From Hyperoodon ampullatus (lineage: Eukaryota > Chordata > Mammalia > Artiodactyla > Ziphiidae), in contig OX457061.1 of the NCBI GenBank assembly GCA_949752795.1, positions 9,173,239 through 9,237,238 of the forward strand: a stretch of DNA of 64,000 nucleotides. Reading direction: 5' to 3'. How positions within the stretch are numbered: position 1 is the first letter of the stretch; every line of letters starts with the position of its first letter. The notes below the pieces were generated by a model. That model was not told the origin of the DNA. It made no database searches and saw only the letters and a list, made by a program, of their open reading frames with translations. Of this stretch, positions 1 through 10,769 are shown piece by piece. The position numbers and the translations under genes are program-made.

Positions 1-369
1 AGAGGTGGGCTCCCTGGACTGAGGAAGGCTCTTCACTGGGACCTCCGGGGGGTGGGGGTGACCCAGCCACGTGAACACAAATCGGGAGCGAGCCGGAAGA
101 ATGCAGCGAGGGCAATGCCTGCTGCCGCTGGGGCCAGGTGGGCTGGGAGGGCAGGAGAAGCCCCCGGGGCCCCGTCCCTGACAGCTCTTGTCAGGGATTC
201 TGAGGAACTCAACGTAACTGCCGAAAGGGCCTGTCTTGCTCCAGAGACTCCCAAGAGAAACCTGCCCATCTCCACCTGACTCAGGAAGGTGCACCCAGGA
301 ACCGCCCTCAGCGCAGACATGGAGCCCGGCTGAGTGTGCACCTAAGTCTCCCGGCAAAGGCACCCTGCA

Positions 370-490
370 TGGTGGGTAGTAGTCAAACGAAGCTCAGGAA
401 AGGAAGCTGAGGCTCAGGGAGGGGCAGGCACTCGCCCCAGGTCCCACAGCCAGGAAGTGGCAGGGTAGGATTCTCACTCAGTTCAGCTGG
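370..490 (-). repeat. MIR SINE, antisense fragment
   Basis: The 'gctcaggaaag…ctgaggctcaggga…cccaggtcccacagccaggaagtggcag' pattern is the reverse complement of the MIR core and tRNA-like part. It is old and diverged. Bases 1-370 and 490-1150 hold nothing I recognise. Confidence 0.65.
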
Positions 491-1159
491 AGGGCAAAGC
501 CACTGTCCCTCCCGCCCTGTCGCAGCGAGGGCCCTACCCTGCCCATGTCACAACACAGTTCCCAGATGCAGGTGGCAGAAACAGGGAGCTTCCAAAGTAA
601 GGAATAACTGATCCCCAGAGATGGCTGTCCTGAGGCTGTCCTGAGGTTCCCCCCATCCCAGGGAAGGGGACAGCCAACAAGGCCCAAGCAAGTGATTTAG
701 GGGAGGGGACTAGGCAGGGTGGGGGCAGTTAACATCTCTCCCTCGCTTTCTGTGCCTGGCCCCACCATCCTCTGTCCCTCAGTAAGCTTAAATGCTGACT
801 TGGGAGGAGCCTTCCAGTCAATCAATAGCTCACCCAACAAACAGGTTTTTCAAAACCCGCAGCTTATAGATTTCTCTCCCCATCTCATTCTTTAAACCTG
901 ACAGCTGCTGAGCTGATGGGGGACGCCCTCCAGCCGGGAAACCAATTCTGCAGATGCCCTGCTGGCGGGGCTCATGACACCGAAGGCCTGGGGAGGCCCA
1001 TGCAGGCCCAAAAGCCGGCGGCCCGGTTACCTGGCAGGGTGAGATGGTCCCCACCTGGCCTCCAGATGGCCCTTTATTGGCCCAGCCTCCTCGCCCCTCA
1101 GCTGCTGGGGCAGAGGAACTGGCCTGACCTGGTGGGAATGTGGGTAGTGTGTCCGGTGG

Positions 1160-1335
1160 TTACATCTCCAGCTTGGGAGTCAGCCAGACCTGCTTTCAGG
1201 CCCCAGTTCTGCTCCTTCCTGGCTGTAAGACCTTGGCAAGTCACTTGACCTTTAGGCAAGTGGACATAAAAGTGGTACCTATCTCATCGGGCTATCGTGA
1301 CAATCCCATGAGAAAACACAGTGGCTGGAAGGCAG
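1160..1335 (+). repeat. MIR SINE, sense
   Basis: Reads 'cctggctgtaagaccttggcaagtcacttgacc' and then 'gtggtacctatctcatcgggctatcgtgacaatc', the usual MIR order with strong divergence. Confidence 0.7.
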
Positions 1336-1526
1336 CAAGTGTACACAGTATTGTTTTTAGCTAATCCCAGGAGCCCTTTGCCTACCAACAAGCACTAGGG
1401 AAAGATATGGGAGCCCAGTGATACACCTTGAGATGCCTTGGCCCTGACCCCTGGAAAAGTGCTTCATTGATAGGTGACTATAGATCCCAGGCTGCCTGGG
1501 AGGGTCCTGATGTATATCCGTGGCCT

Positions 1527-1528
1527 CA

Positions 1529-1568
<40 letters not shown>

Positions 1569-1769
1569 GGTATGCGGGCCTCACACTGTTGTGGCCTCTC
1601 CCGTTGCGGAGCACAGGCTCCGGACGCGCAGGCTCAGTGGCCATGGCTCACGGGCCCAGCCGCTCCGCGGCATGTGGGATCTTCCCGGACCGGGGCACGA
1701 ACCCGTGTCCCCTGCATCGGCAGGCGGACTCTCAACCACTGCGCCACCAGGGAAGTCCCCAGCATAATT
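1527..1769 (-). mobile_element. CHR-type tRNA-derived SINE with 10-bp target-site duplication
   Basis: A poly-T tract (about 32 T, 1535-1566) is followed by the antisense CHR body ending in 'gccaccagggaagtccc'. Read on the minus strand it starts GGGACTTCCCTGGTGG, has a Pol III B-box-like GGTTCGTGCCC and ends in poly-A. The direct repeat CAGCATAATT flanks it at 1527-1536 and 1760-1769. The body is close to the other CHR copies in the window and the A-tail is long, so it is a recent insertion. Short open frames with poly-Phe across it are not genes. Confidence 0.92.
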
Positions 1770-1894
1770 ATTAATAACATCCCCTTTCACTCTGAAAGTG
1801 TCCTGGTTTGGACAATGAATGGCTTGGTCACCTAAGTTTTGATTTGCTTCACCGGGTCGGGGACAAACAAGATGTCACTAAATCTTGTCAACAA

Positions 1895-2040
1895 TCCAGG
1901 AGTAGGAGTTGTGCTCCCCAGGGACAGAGTAGGCAATTGAGGTTCAGAAAGGGTGTGTGATTTGCTCAAGGGCCACAGCGGGGAAGCGAGTGCGCTAGGC
2001 TCACGCTGAGCTGTGGTCTGTGTGGCCCCACTGAACTGCA
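1895..2040 (-). repeat. MIR SINE, antisense fragment
   Basis: Carries 'gcaattgaggttcagaaagggtgtgtgatttgctcaagggccacagcggggaag', the reverse-complement MIR signature. Confidence 0.6.
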
Positions 2041-2239
2041 CTGCCTGCATTCATCCGTTCCCCTGGGATCTACTGAGATGCAGGTGAAGGCTCAAGGATC
2101 AAAAGTTGGTGCTCCTGGGGGCAGACAGAGGTCTTGGGACCCCGGTTCCTCCTGCAGCCGTCTCCACACAGCTCCTCAGCCCTCCACAGGCGGGTTACAG
2201 AGAGCACATCCAGCTACCTGGAGAGCTCCCCCCAGCCAT

Positions 2240-3130
2240 GCACACAAGTCAGCCTGACCCAGGATAACAAGCTGTGAAGATCTTATCGGGCCCCTGATGG
2301 CGGACGCTGATGCTAGCAGGTTATCCCCCCCTGCCCACCGTGGCCGCAGCCTCCTCCCAGGCTGGGGAATCCTGTTTTCTTCCCTAAGTGGAACATCAGA
2401 TTACTCAGGTCTGATTTCACTGCTGATTGGGTCTGGGAAGGGAGGAGTCCACTTAACACCCGGACAGCTCTCAGGACAGGGTGAGGCCAAAGAGGGCTGC
2501 TTATCCATCACCTGCTGACAGTGCCCCTGTCCACACTTGGAGCCAACAGAGTTTCAATCCATTTTCCCTTCCACCCCAGGGTGGGAGTTGCTGGGTGAGC
2601 AGGAAGCCAGTTTGTTTTAAACCTCCAGCCTGGGCAGGGGAGTTATCTGAGATGGCCCACAGAAGTGTTCCTTCCCCTTGTTTCCTTCTTTTATTCATTC
2701 ATTCAACAGACCCTCCCCAGTGTCTGTGCTATAATGGGAGACTCTCCCTCCAGGTTATGCCAGGGCAGCAGGGGACAGTGGCAAAGCCATGTGATGAGGC
2801 CTGAGGCACTGCAGAGGCTGCCTGGGGCATGACCCGAGCTGGGTCATGCAGGCTGAGCGGAGTTTGCCTGGTGAGAGAAGGGGAAAGCTATTTGGTGGAG
2901 AGGACATTGTGGACAGGGGCACAGAGGCATGAAAGGGAGTTGAGTGTCCAGGGAAAGTGAGACTTGGAGGTGAGAACTGGACATCCGGGGTGGGGCTGAG
3001 GGGCTGACGATGGGACCTGAGGGGTATGTGGCAAGAAAACTAGGAAAACCTTGGTATCTGGCATCCAGACCAAAATCTCTCCTGAAGGTGCCAGGAGATC
3101 TTAGAACGGCTGGAAGGAGAGGTCAAGAGT
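2240..3130. other. Intronic stretch, nothing recognised
   Basis: No SINE, LINE or coding signal that I recognise. 2280-2460 is mostly unique sequence with 'gatcttatcggg' and 'tcagattactcaggtctgatttcac'. It could hold a weak conserved element but I cannot support one. Confidence 0.4.
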
Positions 3131-3149
3131 ATGGGCTCTGGGCCTTCAC

Positions 3150-3310
3150 TTGTCCATTCATGCATTTGTTCAACAGTCCTTCTGGGATCTGAGGGGTGCC
3201 AAGCCCTGTTACAGCAGCAGACAGACTATGAGCAGGACAGACCCAGCCCTTGCCCTGTCAGGCCTCTGAGGCTGGCTGGGGACACATACATAAACACAAT
3301 TAGGTGGCAG
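3150..3310 (+). repeat. Ancient LINE-type fragment (L2/L3-like)
   Basis: The pattern 'cattcatgcatttgttcaacagtcc…gccaagccctgttacagcagcagac…acatacataaacacaatta' follows the common mammalian 'attcaacaaatatttattgag…ggcactgt…cagcagtgaac' repeat. The family name is uncertain. Confidence 0.5.
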
Positions 3311-3414
3311 GAGACACAAAAGAAAGCTATGGAATAATATAATTGTTCTAATTGGAAGGGATGTTGAGGGAAAGCTTTGAGTCACACTAGGCCCCTAGCA
3401 GGAATGTGTCCTCT

Positions 3415-3545
3415 CTGATCCTCAGTTTCCTCATCTGTAAAATGGGGATAACCATGGTCCCTGCTTCATGGAGTTGTGGGGGAATGTGTGAGAAGTGCTA
3501 GCCCAGGGCCTGGCCTGGAGTAGGGACTCATGAGTGTTAGCTCTT
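3415..3545 (+). repeat. MIR SINE, sense 3' part
   Basis: Shows 'cctcagtttcctcatctgtaaaatggggataacc' followed by 'gcccagggcctggcctggagtagg', typical MIR. Confidence 0.75.
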
Positions 3546-3914
3546 ACTGTAACTGCTCACATTTAAGTGGCCAAGAAGCTGGCGGGGCTGGCATTGTGGA
3601 CAGCAGCCATGCAGAAGATGGACTGGACACAGCAGAAACCTGGGGGAGGTGGCAGGGTTAGAATCCCCCAGGAGGATGGGAAGGACAGCCATTCCTTTCC
3701 AAAAGGTACAGAATTCTCCCCAAGACAGAACCCACCCACTGTGCCTAAGCCAGCAGCCCTGTGGATTATGGGGGTAGCCTGGCCCAGGGACAGAAACTAG
3801 GGTCAGCTGTGCTGAGGAGGATGAGCAGGAGGGAGGAGGGCCCCAGCTAGGGGGTGACATCTCTCCCGGCACAGACATGCCCAGCCTGGCCCTGGGAAGA
3901 ACATACTATCAGGC

Positions 3915-4150
3915 ACGTGGTCAAGAGCAGCGCCTCTGAAGCGACACACACCTGGGTTCCTGTTCTGGCCCTGCCATCACTGTGGCCTCAGGCAGGTGTT
4001 ATGAAACTCTCAGAGCCTCAGTCTATGCCTCTGTGAAACGGGGATAACAATGGTACCTGCGCTTCCTGAGGATGCGATGAGATGATGTATGCAAAGTGCT
4101 CAGCGTGCTGTTCGGCACACAGTGGGTGTCCAGTAAAGCACAGCCGGATT
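3915..4150 (+). repeat. MIR SINE, nearly full length, sense
   Basis: The tRNA-like start ('cctgggttcctgttctggccctgcc'), core ('cagagcctcagtctatgcc…gaaacggggataac') and tail ('gcaaagtgctcagcgtgctgttcggcacacagt') occur in order. 4150-5390 holds nothing further that I recognise. Confidence 0.75.
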
Positions 4151-5394
4151 AGTTCTGCATCTCCACACAACTGGACTCCAGGTCCCCTTGTGCTCCAGGA
4201 AAGGGCACCTTCCAAACCAGAACTTGGAGTCTGCAGGCTGCAGGGAGCCTGGACAGACCCTCCCTTGGAAGGCCTGAGGATGAGCTCCCTCCTTGCTCTC
4301 TGGGCCAGGCTGCCTGGCCTGCCCAGTGGAGCCTGGGAACCCAGGACATGGGAACTTAGTCTACCTGCCTTGGACCATTTTCCCTGCTCACTTCCAGGCA
4401 TGCCACTTGGAAGAACTTCCCGAGCTTTTCTGGACTCTTTTTCCCCAGAAGATGTTTTAGAAAATCTAGGGCATTTGCTGGTAGACCAGCCCAAGCTGTC
4501 CTGCTACAGGCGGGCAGCTCCCAGCAGTAGGCTCTCCCAGTGTCCTCCATGGCTGTACCCCACTAACCAAGGGCAGAAGGCCCCTCCTGCCCAGAGCTCA
4601 GCCTGTGGACTCACTGTCAGGAAAGAAAGTGGCTCAGCTCACGGGGGCTGCCCCAAGGAGGTGAGGGTCCTCCACCTTGCTCCGTGGACCTCGGCTTCCT
4701 CTCTGCTCTAGTCCAGCCTTGAAAAGAACCAGCACGGCCTCCAGGAACCCAGGTCTGAGCTATGGAGCAGCCAGGGCCTGCCCTGGCCATGCGCCCATGC
4801 TTAGCCTTCCCAAGGAGGCCAGGAAGGAGAGGTGCAGGCAGGGGCCGAAGTGGGGACTACCCTGACCTGAGACTTGGAACTTGACACATTTGGTGAATGT
4901 GGCTGAGGCCCCACAAGAACTTGTCACACAGATGACAGGCAGGTCACAAAGTCACCCCTGGTCTCAAAGGCCCAGGACTGGTACAGCCCGTGCCCTCAGA
5001 TACAGGCCACAAAAACTGGTGGCAGTGGTAGGGCTGGCCTCCCTGACTCTGCAGCTGCTCACAACTGGACAGGGCAGTGACCTAAAGCCACTCAGAGAGG
5101 TCTTGTGACAAAGCCTACAGGCCATGGGGCTCAGGGCAGCGGGAGCAAAGGACTGCGTGCTGGGCCCTCTGCCTGAGCCCTGGGCGCCACCAAGAGCTCC
5201 CCTACGTCTGAGCCCCAGCTCCCCACACCAGCCATCAGAGGTCACCACCCCGAGGCGGGCAGGCACCTGGGCTCCACGGCTCCAAGGGACATCTCCCTTC
5301 AACGGACACATCCCTAAACATATACAGGGTGTGTTCTTTTCTCTTTTTTCTATACATTGGACTCTAAATCTGGGCCATCCCACCACCCGCATTA

Positions 5395-5690
5395 ACTGCG
5401 TTAAGAGGAATTATAAAAAGAAATCAAATTTCCCATAGCATTTGAACGTCATTAAAATGCCAAACAATAAACTACCAGGCTGCAAATTAGATCAGTGGAA
5501 ATATCAAACACATTGAGGTATAAAATCCATAATTGCATTTAGTGGCAGCCATCCCTGGAGAGGCCCTGCTAAAGATCATCACAGCCCCACATATGAGAAG
5601 CTATTGACAGAAGAATAAAAATCGACAGGCCAACCAAATAAACCGCACAGGCTTCATTAAATATTCAGCAACGGAAATTTGACTATCCTG
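5395..5690. promoter_or_regulatory. Candidate conserved non-coding element (intronic enhancer-like)
   Basis: An abrupt AT-rich block in GC-rich surroundings, without resemblance to any repeat family I know. It has many homeodomain-type cores (cattaaaatg, aattgcatttag, cattaaatattc), a CAATAAA and a GATCATCA. Composition and lack of repeats resemble deeply conserved elements in introns of developmental regulators. Conservation itself cannot be seen from one sequence. Confidence 0.45.
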
Positions 5691-5829
5691 GACCTCTCCC
5701 CTTGGTCCCATCCTGAGCCCTTCCCTGCCCAGCTGGGGGCTCAGCCCCTGGCCCGCCCCAGATACCGACAGCTTGTGCAGGCAGGACCAGAGGAGGGGTC
5801 AAGTGAGGGTGGTCAGAAGCGGGCTGAGG

Positions 5830-5990
5830 CTACAGCAATAATGGGGAGGCTCCACCAGGATTATTATTGTTGGGCAGGTGTTATTAGCTTTCACCCTGGA
5901 GTAGGTGTCCCTCCCCCACCCCGCCACCAAGTCTTTAATTAGGTCATTACAGGGGTAATTTCCAGGGAGGTTTTAACTCCTTAGGAGCTG
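5830..5990. promoter_or_regulatory. Candidate conserved element with TAATTA site
   Basis: Dense TTATT/AATAA cores (caataatggg, ggattattattg, gttattagc) end in TTTAATTAGGTCATTACAGG; the TAATTA core is at 5936-5941. TAATTA is the preferred core of many homeodomains, LMX1-class included. It may form one regulatory block with the AT-rich stretch 150 bp upstream. Confidence 0.4.
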
Positions 5991-6304
5991 AAGAGCCTCC
6001 AGCCTGAGCCACATGCCCAGCGGGGTTTAGGGCTTGGCCCTCCGGGTGGGTAAGAGTGGGGGACGGTCCCTGAATCCGGGGCAAGGCTTTGCTGGGGGCC
6101 CTCGGAGGATCGGGTTCACCTGCCCTCCCTCCCCCGCAACAGAGGAGCCTCCGTTGCCCAAACCTGGTGGGCCGGCCCCGGATTCTGTGGGACCCTCATC
6201 GGGCAAAGCGGGACCCCAGCCCCGCTGGGCTCCAGCCCACGGGGACCCTGCCCTCCGCAGGGCGGCTCCGGGCTCTGGCCCCCGCTCCGCCCAGCCGGCC
6301 CTTT

Positions 6305-6498
6305 GCTCTCCCCTAGCGCCCCTCCTGGTTCTCTCCTCTCCACTTCTCTTTTCCAACCACCTCTCCCTTCCCCTCCTCTCCTCCCGGCCTCCCCTAGTCC
6401 CTTCCTCTCCTCATTCCTTTCCTCTCCAAGGATCCTCCCCACTCTCCTTCCCCTCCCCTCCCCTCTCTCCTCCCCGGATCTCTCCCCTCCCCTCGCAC
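6305..6498 (+). repeat. Polypyrimidine tract (C/T on plus strand)
   Basis: About 190 bases that are nearly all C and T (ctctcctctcc, cccctcccctcccctctctcc), with only scattered A/G interruptions such as 'aaggat'. It is low complexity and the open frames across it are artefacts. Confidence 0.85.
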
Positions 6499-6504
6499 CT
6501 AGGG

Positions 6505-6915
6505 GCCCCCTGCCATGTATAATGCATGCGGTGGAAGTACCCAATAGGATTAGGCACCTCCGCCCGTCTTTGCGGAGAGAAAGTTTATGTAAATGACTGA
6601 TGACAGCGCTATTGTGTGAGGAATATCAATGGAGTAATTACAGTTACATCGGGCGCCCGCGCCGCCGGCCCGTGTTAATTTTTCACCGTCTCCCCCGGGA
6701 GAGATCGGAGCGCGCTCCGAAGAGCACAGCTAATAATGGGAGCTCGGAGCCGCCGCTGCGCCACGCGCCCTGAGGTCTTTCTGAGCAGACTGCTAAGCAC
6801 TGGCTGTCTCCCCGGAGAGCCGAGAACAGAGATAAAATGATTAAAAACTGCCAAGCGGGCCTGGCAATCACTCGCTCCGCTGTCAGCCCCAGACAAGACA
6901 AATCTCTGCGATTTT
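6505..6915. promoter_or_regulatory. Candidate conserved non-coding element, CpG-containing
   Basis: Repeat-free sequence mixing retained CpGs ('gggcgcccgcgccgccggcccg') with AT-rich factor-site-like runs: tataatgcatgcgg, cccaataggatta, gtttatgtaaatgactgatgacag, ggagtaattacag, cagctaataatggg, agataaaatgatta. This mosaic is typical of vertebrate developmental enhancers. It has no coding potential beyond short chance frames. Confidence 0.5.
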
Positions 6916-7134
6916 TCTCTTCCCTCCTCTCCCTTTGTGAGCCCCTGAGCTGGGACGTGGGGGGCCGGGTGGGGTCAGGGTCACCTCCCTGGGGTGGCCG
7001 GGCTGCCGCTGGGGCAGTGGCAGCGGTGGGAGGGCCCTGGCCTCCGGGCCGGGGGTGGGTACTGGGAGCCCTGGAGGCTCAGCCACTCGCCCCATGGGCC
7101 CAGCGGCTGGCTCCGCTCGCTCCTCCCGGGATAC

Positions 7135-7290
7135 TCGGTCAGGGCACACCTGTCAGGGCACACCTGTTGGGGGCCATGGGCTGGGGCACACCTGTGAGGA
7201 CACACACCAGTTGGGGCACATCCACTGGAGTGCACCTGCCGTGACCCACCTGCCAGGGACACCAGCAGGGGCTCACCTGGGCTGGGGGCT
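7135..7290 (+). repeat. Degenerate minisatellite, unit around GGGGCACACCTGT
   Basis: At least seven imperfect copies of (c)aGGGCACACCTGt-like units (7141, 7154, 7181, 7217 onward) with variable spacers. Open frames rich in AHL/GHT residues on the plus strand are products of this repeat. Confidence 0.75.
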
Positions 7291-7575
7291 CCTTGGGCTT
7301 CCAGGCACCTGCCCCCTGCCCCGGCACTGTGCCGTTTGACCCCTTTCCGTGTGTTTCCAGGCCCTGAGGCCCCAGCCTGGGCACCCTGATGAGGCTCTTT
7401 GACCATAGACCCAAAGTAGACCCCCGGGGAAGGGCCATGGAAGAGGAAGGGGGAGTGTCTGTCTCCGCCCAGGGTCTGGGTCTGACCTCTGGGGAGGGTG
7501 TCCGGGTAGCCACACCTTTGGGCTGGGGGCTAAGCCTGGGCCCAGCACATGAGAAGAGAGGAGGGAGAGAGGAGG

Positions 7576-7612
7576 GAGAGAGGAGGAGGAGGAGGAGGAG
7601 GAGGAGGAGGAA
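7576..7612 (+). repeat. (AGG)n microsatellite
   Basis: About ten uninterrupted AGG units after a GAGGGAGA-type lead-in. It is purine-only on the plus strand. Confidence 0.95.
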
Positions 7613-7644
7613 GGGGCCTGAGAAGAGCTGCCGACTATTCCCAG

Positions 7645-7700
7645 CTGGGAAGGGAGTGAGGAGGGCAACCGCCTGGGAAGGGAGTGAGGAGGGCAACCAC
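7645..7700 (+). repeat. 28-bp tandem duplication
   Basis: Two head-to-tail 28-bp copies (7645-7672 and 7673-7700) beginning CTGGGAAGGGAGTGAGG differ only at the penultimate base (CGC against CAC). This is a recent local duplication. Confidence 0.95.
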
Positions 7701-7884
7701 CTGCCCGCTGCCGGCAGCCCCAGAGCACCATCCGTCATCACACCCCACCCTCCACCCTCCTGACCATGACAAAAGTGAGAGGAAATTCTTGCCAAAACCT
7801 GGGCTGGGCTCTTAGAGCTGTGGCCATGGACGTCACAGACCAGGAGGGGCCATCTGCTGCTCCACCCATCACACCCAACCCCGT

Positions 7885-8268
7885 GTCCAAACACACACAG
7901 ACACACACACACACACACACACACGCAGTGCCCTCACTGACGTGTGTACGCCCTCCCCGTGTCCTGCCATATCAGCCCGCTGTGGCCAACACCCACACCT
8001 ACACACGGCATCCCCCCATGTAACATGTGCACACACCACCCGCCATGGAATTACCCATGTCCCCCCCCCCCACACACACACGGAGACACACTCGTGGCAG
8101 CATGCCCTCCCACGCTGACACACACAGACACAGGCAGACAGGTACAAACATGCATGTGCACCCTGAAACCTGAGCTCAATGACACGGTGACGGGTAGGCA
8201 CACTCTGTCACGGGCACAGAGGACGATGTGCAGGCACACAGCACGCCCAGGCGCACAGTAGCACGTGC

Positions 8269-8304
<36 letters not shown>

Positions 8305-8310
8305 GTGCGC
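7885..8310 (+). repeat. CA-rich region with (CA)n microsatellites
   Basis: Perfect (CA)n runs lie near 7902-7924, 8072-8084 and 8273-8301, joined by degenerate ACAC-rich sequence. A C10 run precedes the middle one and CGCGTGCGCGCG follows the last. Poly-(Cys-Val) frames on the minus strand are artefacts. Confidence 0.9.
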
Positions 8311-8477
8311 GCGGTGTCCCTCCCCACTGCCTGCCCGCCGTATGCACTGGCATTCAAATGTAGGAGAATAAGCCAGGGTCCCCAAGGAGGCTCAGAGCTT
8401 GCCTCTCCAGATGCTGCCTGTTCCAGAGCGCTGCGCCCACCGCCCGCCACCCGCCTGCCATCAGCTCAGCCGCAGGG

Positions 8478-8585
8478 AGCCAGGCAGGTACTGTGGCGAT
8501 CAAACTGCTCGGGACAATTTACAGCAGCGATAACCCCTTGATAGATGACATGGCACTAAAGCTAAGCAGAGGCGGAGCTGACAGC
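8478..8585. promoter_or_regulatory. Candidate short conserved element
   Basis: Repeat-free: 'gcgatcaaactgctcggg', 'acaatttacagcagcgataac', 'ttgatagatgacatgg', 'aaagctaagc'. It contains a TALE-like TGATAGATGACA composite (Meis/Pbx half-sites TGACA and TGAT). Its short length keeps confidence low. Confidence 0.35.
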
Positions 8586-9019
8586 CTCTGGCCAGGGATG
8601 GGGTGTCAAGACCAGGTGGTATCTACCCAGGCTGGGCCGGTCCCACCAACTGGCCCAAGGCTGTCTGGGGCTCTCCCAGACAGCACAGCTGGACAGAGAG
8701 CTGCCACCTCACAAGCTGCCGTGTGGGCACATACACAAAGAGCCTTGAAAACACACAGGGACGTATCACCATCACTGTCGGACTCACACAGATGAATGCC
8801 AGGTACATGCACACACAGACGTGGATGCCTGGTGCCTACTGACACGTGTCACCACATATTCACCGAGTCCCCCTCATGGAGCTCAGGTCTCTTGACACCC
8901 ACGCAGATGCCCATGCCCATCTGTGCTTACAGCCATCTGCATTCAGGTGTGCACACCTGAACATGGCCTTACAGGGCCCCCTCCCTATGTCCACAGCTTC
9001 CTCTCGGGCCTCACCCTGC

Positions 9020-9345
9020 TCCCCCTGCAAACCACGCAGCCATCAGAGTGAATTTCCTCATTCAAATCTGACCATGACACTGCCCTCTTAGAATCCTTCC
9101 ATGGCTTCCAGTGGCCCCCCGAGTAAAGGCCAGACTCCTAGCACGGCCTTTAACACCCTGTGTGATCTGACCTCTCCCTGTGCCCCCAGCACGGCCCACC
9201 TCCGGGCCCTGGCGCATGCTATTCTCCCTGCCCAAAAGCTGCTCCCCTCCCCCCTTTACCTGGATAATCCCTCTGCTCTCAGTGTAGACAGCTCTTCCTC
9301 CAGGAAGCCCTCCTCCACACCCCCTAGTCTGGGAGAGAAGCCCTG
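9020..9345 (+). repeat. L2 LINE fragment, sense
   Basis: Follows the L2 3' region: 'agtgaatttcctcattcaaatctgaccatgacactgccc', 'ccttccatggcttccagtggcc', 'aaaggccagactcctagc', 'ccttccaggaagcc'-type ending. Confidence 0.75.
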
Positions 9346-9569
9346 TCTCCAGGGTCTACAATGTCCCACTCTTCCTCCACCAGAGCCTTTACCAAGCTTC
9401 TCGTGCCCCGCACCCATTCCTGGGCCGAAGGAGTGAAATGCCTCCCACTGTCCACCACCGAAGGGCTGGCAGCCCACAGGGCAGGTGCTGGCTCAGACTG
9501 CCTGGGTTCAAATCAGGCCTTGGGCTCTCCTCCCCTCCTTTCAGGGGGAAGCAGCAACCCACCGCACCA

Positions 9570-9735
9570 AGCGGTACAGCCCCCAGGCCTGAGTCCAAAC
9601 CACCCACTTCCCAGCTGGGTGACCTCAGAGCAGCCACTTAAAACCCTCTGAGCTCCAGTTTCCTCAGCTGTAACTTCAGAGACTTTTATTATCATTATTA
9701 TTGTTATTACTGTTACTATTATTACTTTAAAAATA
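9570..9735 (+). repeat. MIR SINE with ATT-rich tail
   Basis: 'gctgggtgacctcagagcagccacttaaaaccctctgagctccagtttcctcagctg' is MIR. It ends in an imperfect (TTA)n microsatellite at 9688-9727. Confidence 0.7.
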
Positions 9736-9886
9736 GCAGTTACCATTTCTTCATTTGCTGAAAATCCTGATTTGGGTTTTTAGATTGCCTAATTTATAGG
9801 TAAAGAAATGGCAGTTAAACGGCAGAAAGGAATGCAACCAAGATCAGGACCACCAGGCTCTGAAACACACACTTATTCTTTTGAAG

Positions 9887-10120
9887 CTCCAAGGTTTTGT
9901 TTTGTTTTGTTTTGTTTTTGCGGTCCGCGGGCCTCTCACTGTTGTGGCCTCTCCCGTTGCGGAGCACAGGCTCCGGACGCGCAGGCTCAGCGGCCATGGC
10001 TCACGGGCCCAGCCGCTCTGCAGCACGTGGGATCTTCCCGGACTGGGGCATGAACCCGTGTCCCCTGCATCGGCAGGCGGACTCTCAACCACTGCGCCAC
10101 CAGGGAAGCCCCCTCCAAGG
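9887..10120 (-). mobile_element. CHR-type SINE with 8-bp target-site duplication
   Basis: Antisense CHR copy with a (TTTTG)n-type tail at 9895-9919 and its 5' end (gggaagcccc) at about 10112. The direct repeat CTCCAAGG lies at 9887-9894 and 10113-10120. The body is nearly identical to the copy at 1.5 kb over the tRNA-like part and the GC-rich middle. Confidence 0.92.
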
Positions 10121-10459
10121 CTTTGATGGGGTCATGTCATCAGCAGTGTGTACAGAGTTATTAGTACGGTCGGGGCTTGCCAACCTCTCTGCCTCTGCCC
10201 AAAGCAGTCCCCTCAGCCTGGAGTGCCCTCACCCCAGCATCTCCTCTGATTGCAAGTGGGTTTTCAAAAACTTCTTGTGTCCACCTCCGCCTGTACCTGC
10301 TCCCAATCTCGCCAGTCCCAAGAGTCCACACACCCTCGTCTGTGTATGAGCCCCAGGATGTCGTGCCTGTTCCGCATGTGACATGACAGGCGTGGGCAAT
10401 GAGTGAGCGGATGACAAGCAGTTGACTAAAAGGGGAGTGGAAGGGATGGGGGAGGGGCA

Positions 10460-10640
10460 GAGGCTGGAGTCAGACCTGGTTGTGATGCCACCGTGTGGTC
10501 TTGGGCAAGTTGCCCACCACTTCTGGGCCTCAGTCTCTTTACCTGTAAAATGGGAATAATAATCACACCTACCTCTCAGATGTGTCATTGGGCTTCATAG
10601 GGTACATATGATAAGCTTAGCCAGAGTCTTGCATGTAGCA
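10460..10640 (+). repeat. MIR SINE, sense
   Basis: 'gtcttgggcaagttgcccaccacttctgggcctcagtctctttacctgtaaaatgggaataat' then '…gtagcaggtgctagac' marks a nearly complete MIR. Confidence 0.85.
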
Positions 10641-10769
10641 GGTGCTAGACTTTGAACCAAATCAGCCAAACTGCACTCACTAATCTGAGGGGAGGACAGC
10701 CAGGGACAGAGCAGGAAGGGAAGGGGAGGGAGGGGATCCTGTGCTTCACCAAGAAGGCCACGGCCTTCC

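Noticed and set aside
1527..1769. Possible tRNA gene because of Pol III B-box-like GGTTCG
   Set aside because: The tRNA-like part belongs to the SINE body; no cloverleaf-competent tRNA or anticodon arm was found.
7885..8310. Regularly spaced repeats that might suggest a CRISPR-like array
   Set aside because: They are (CA)n microsatellites and degenerate CA-rich DNA in a mammalian genome; no conserved repeat/spacer structure.
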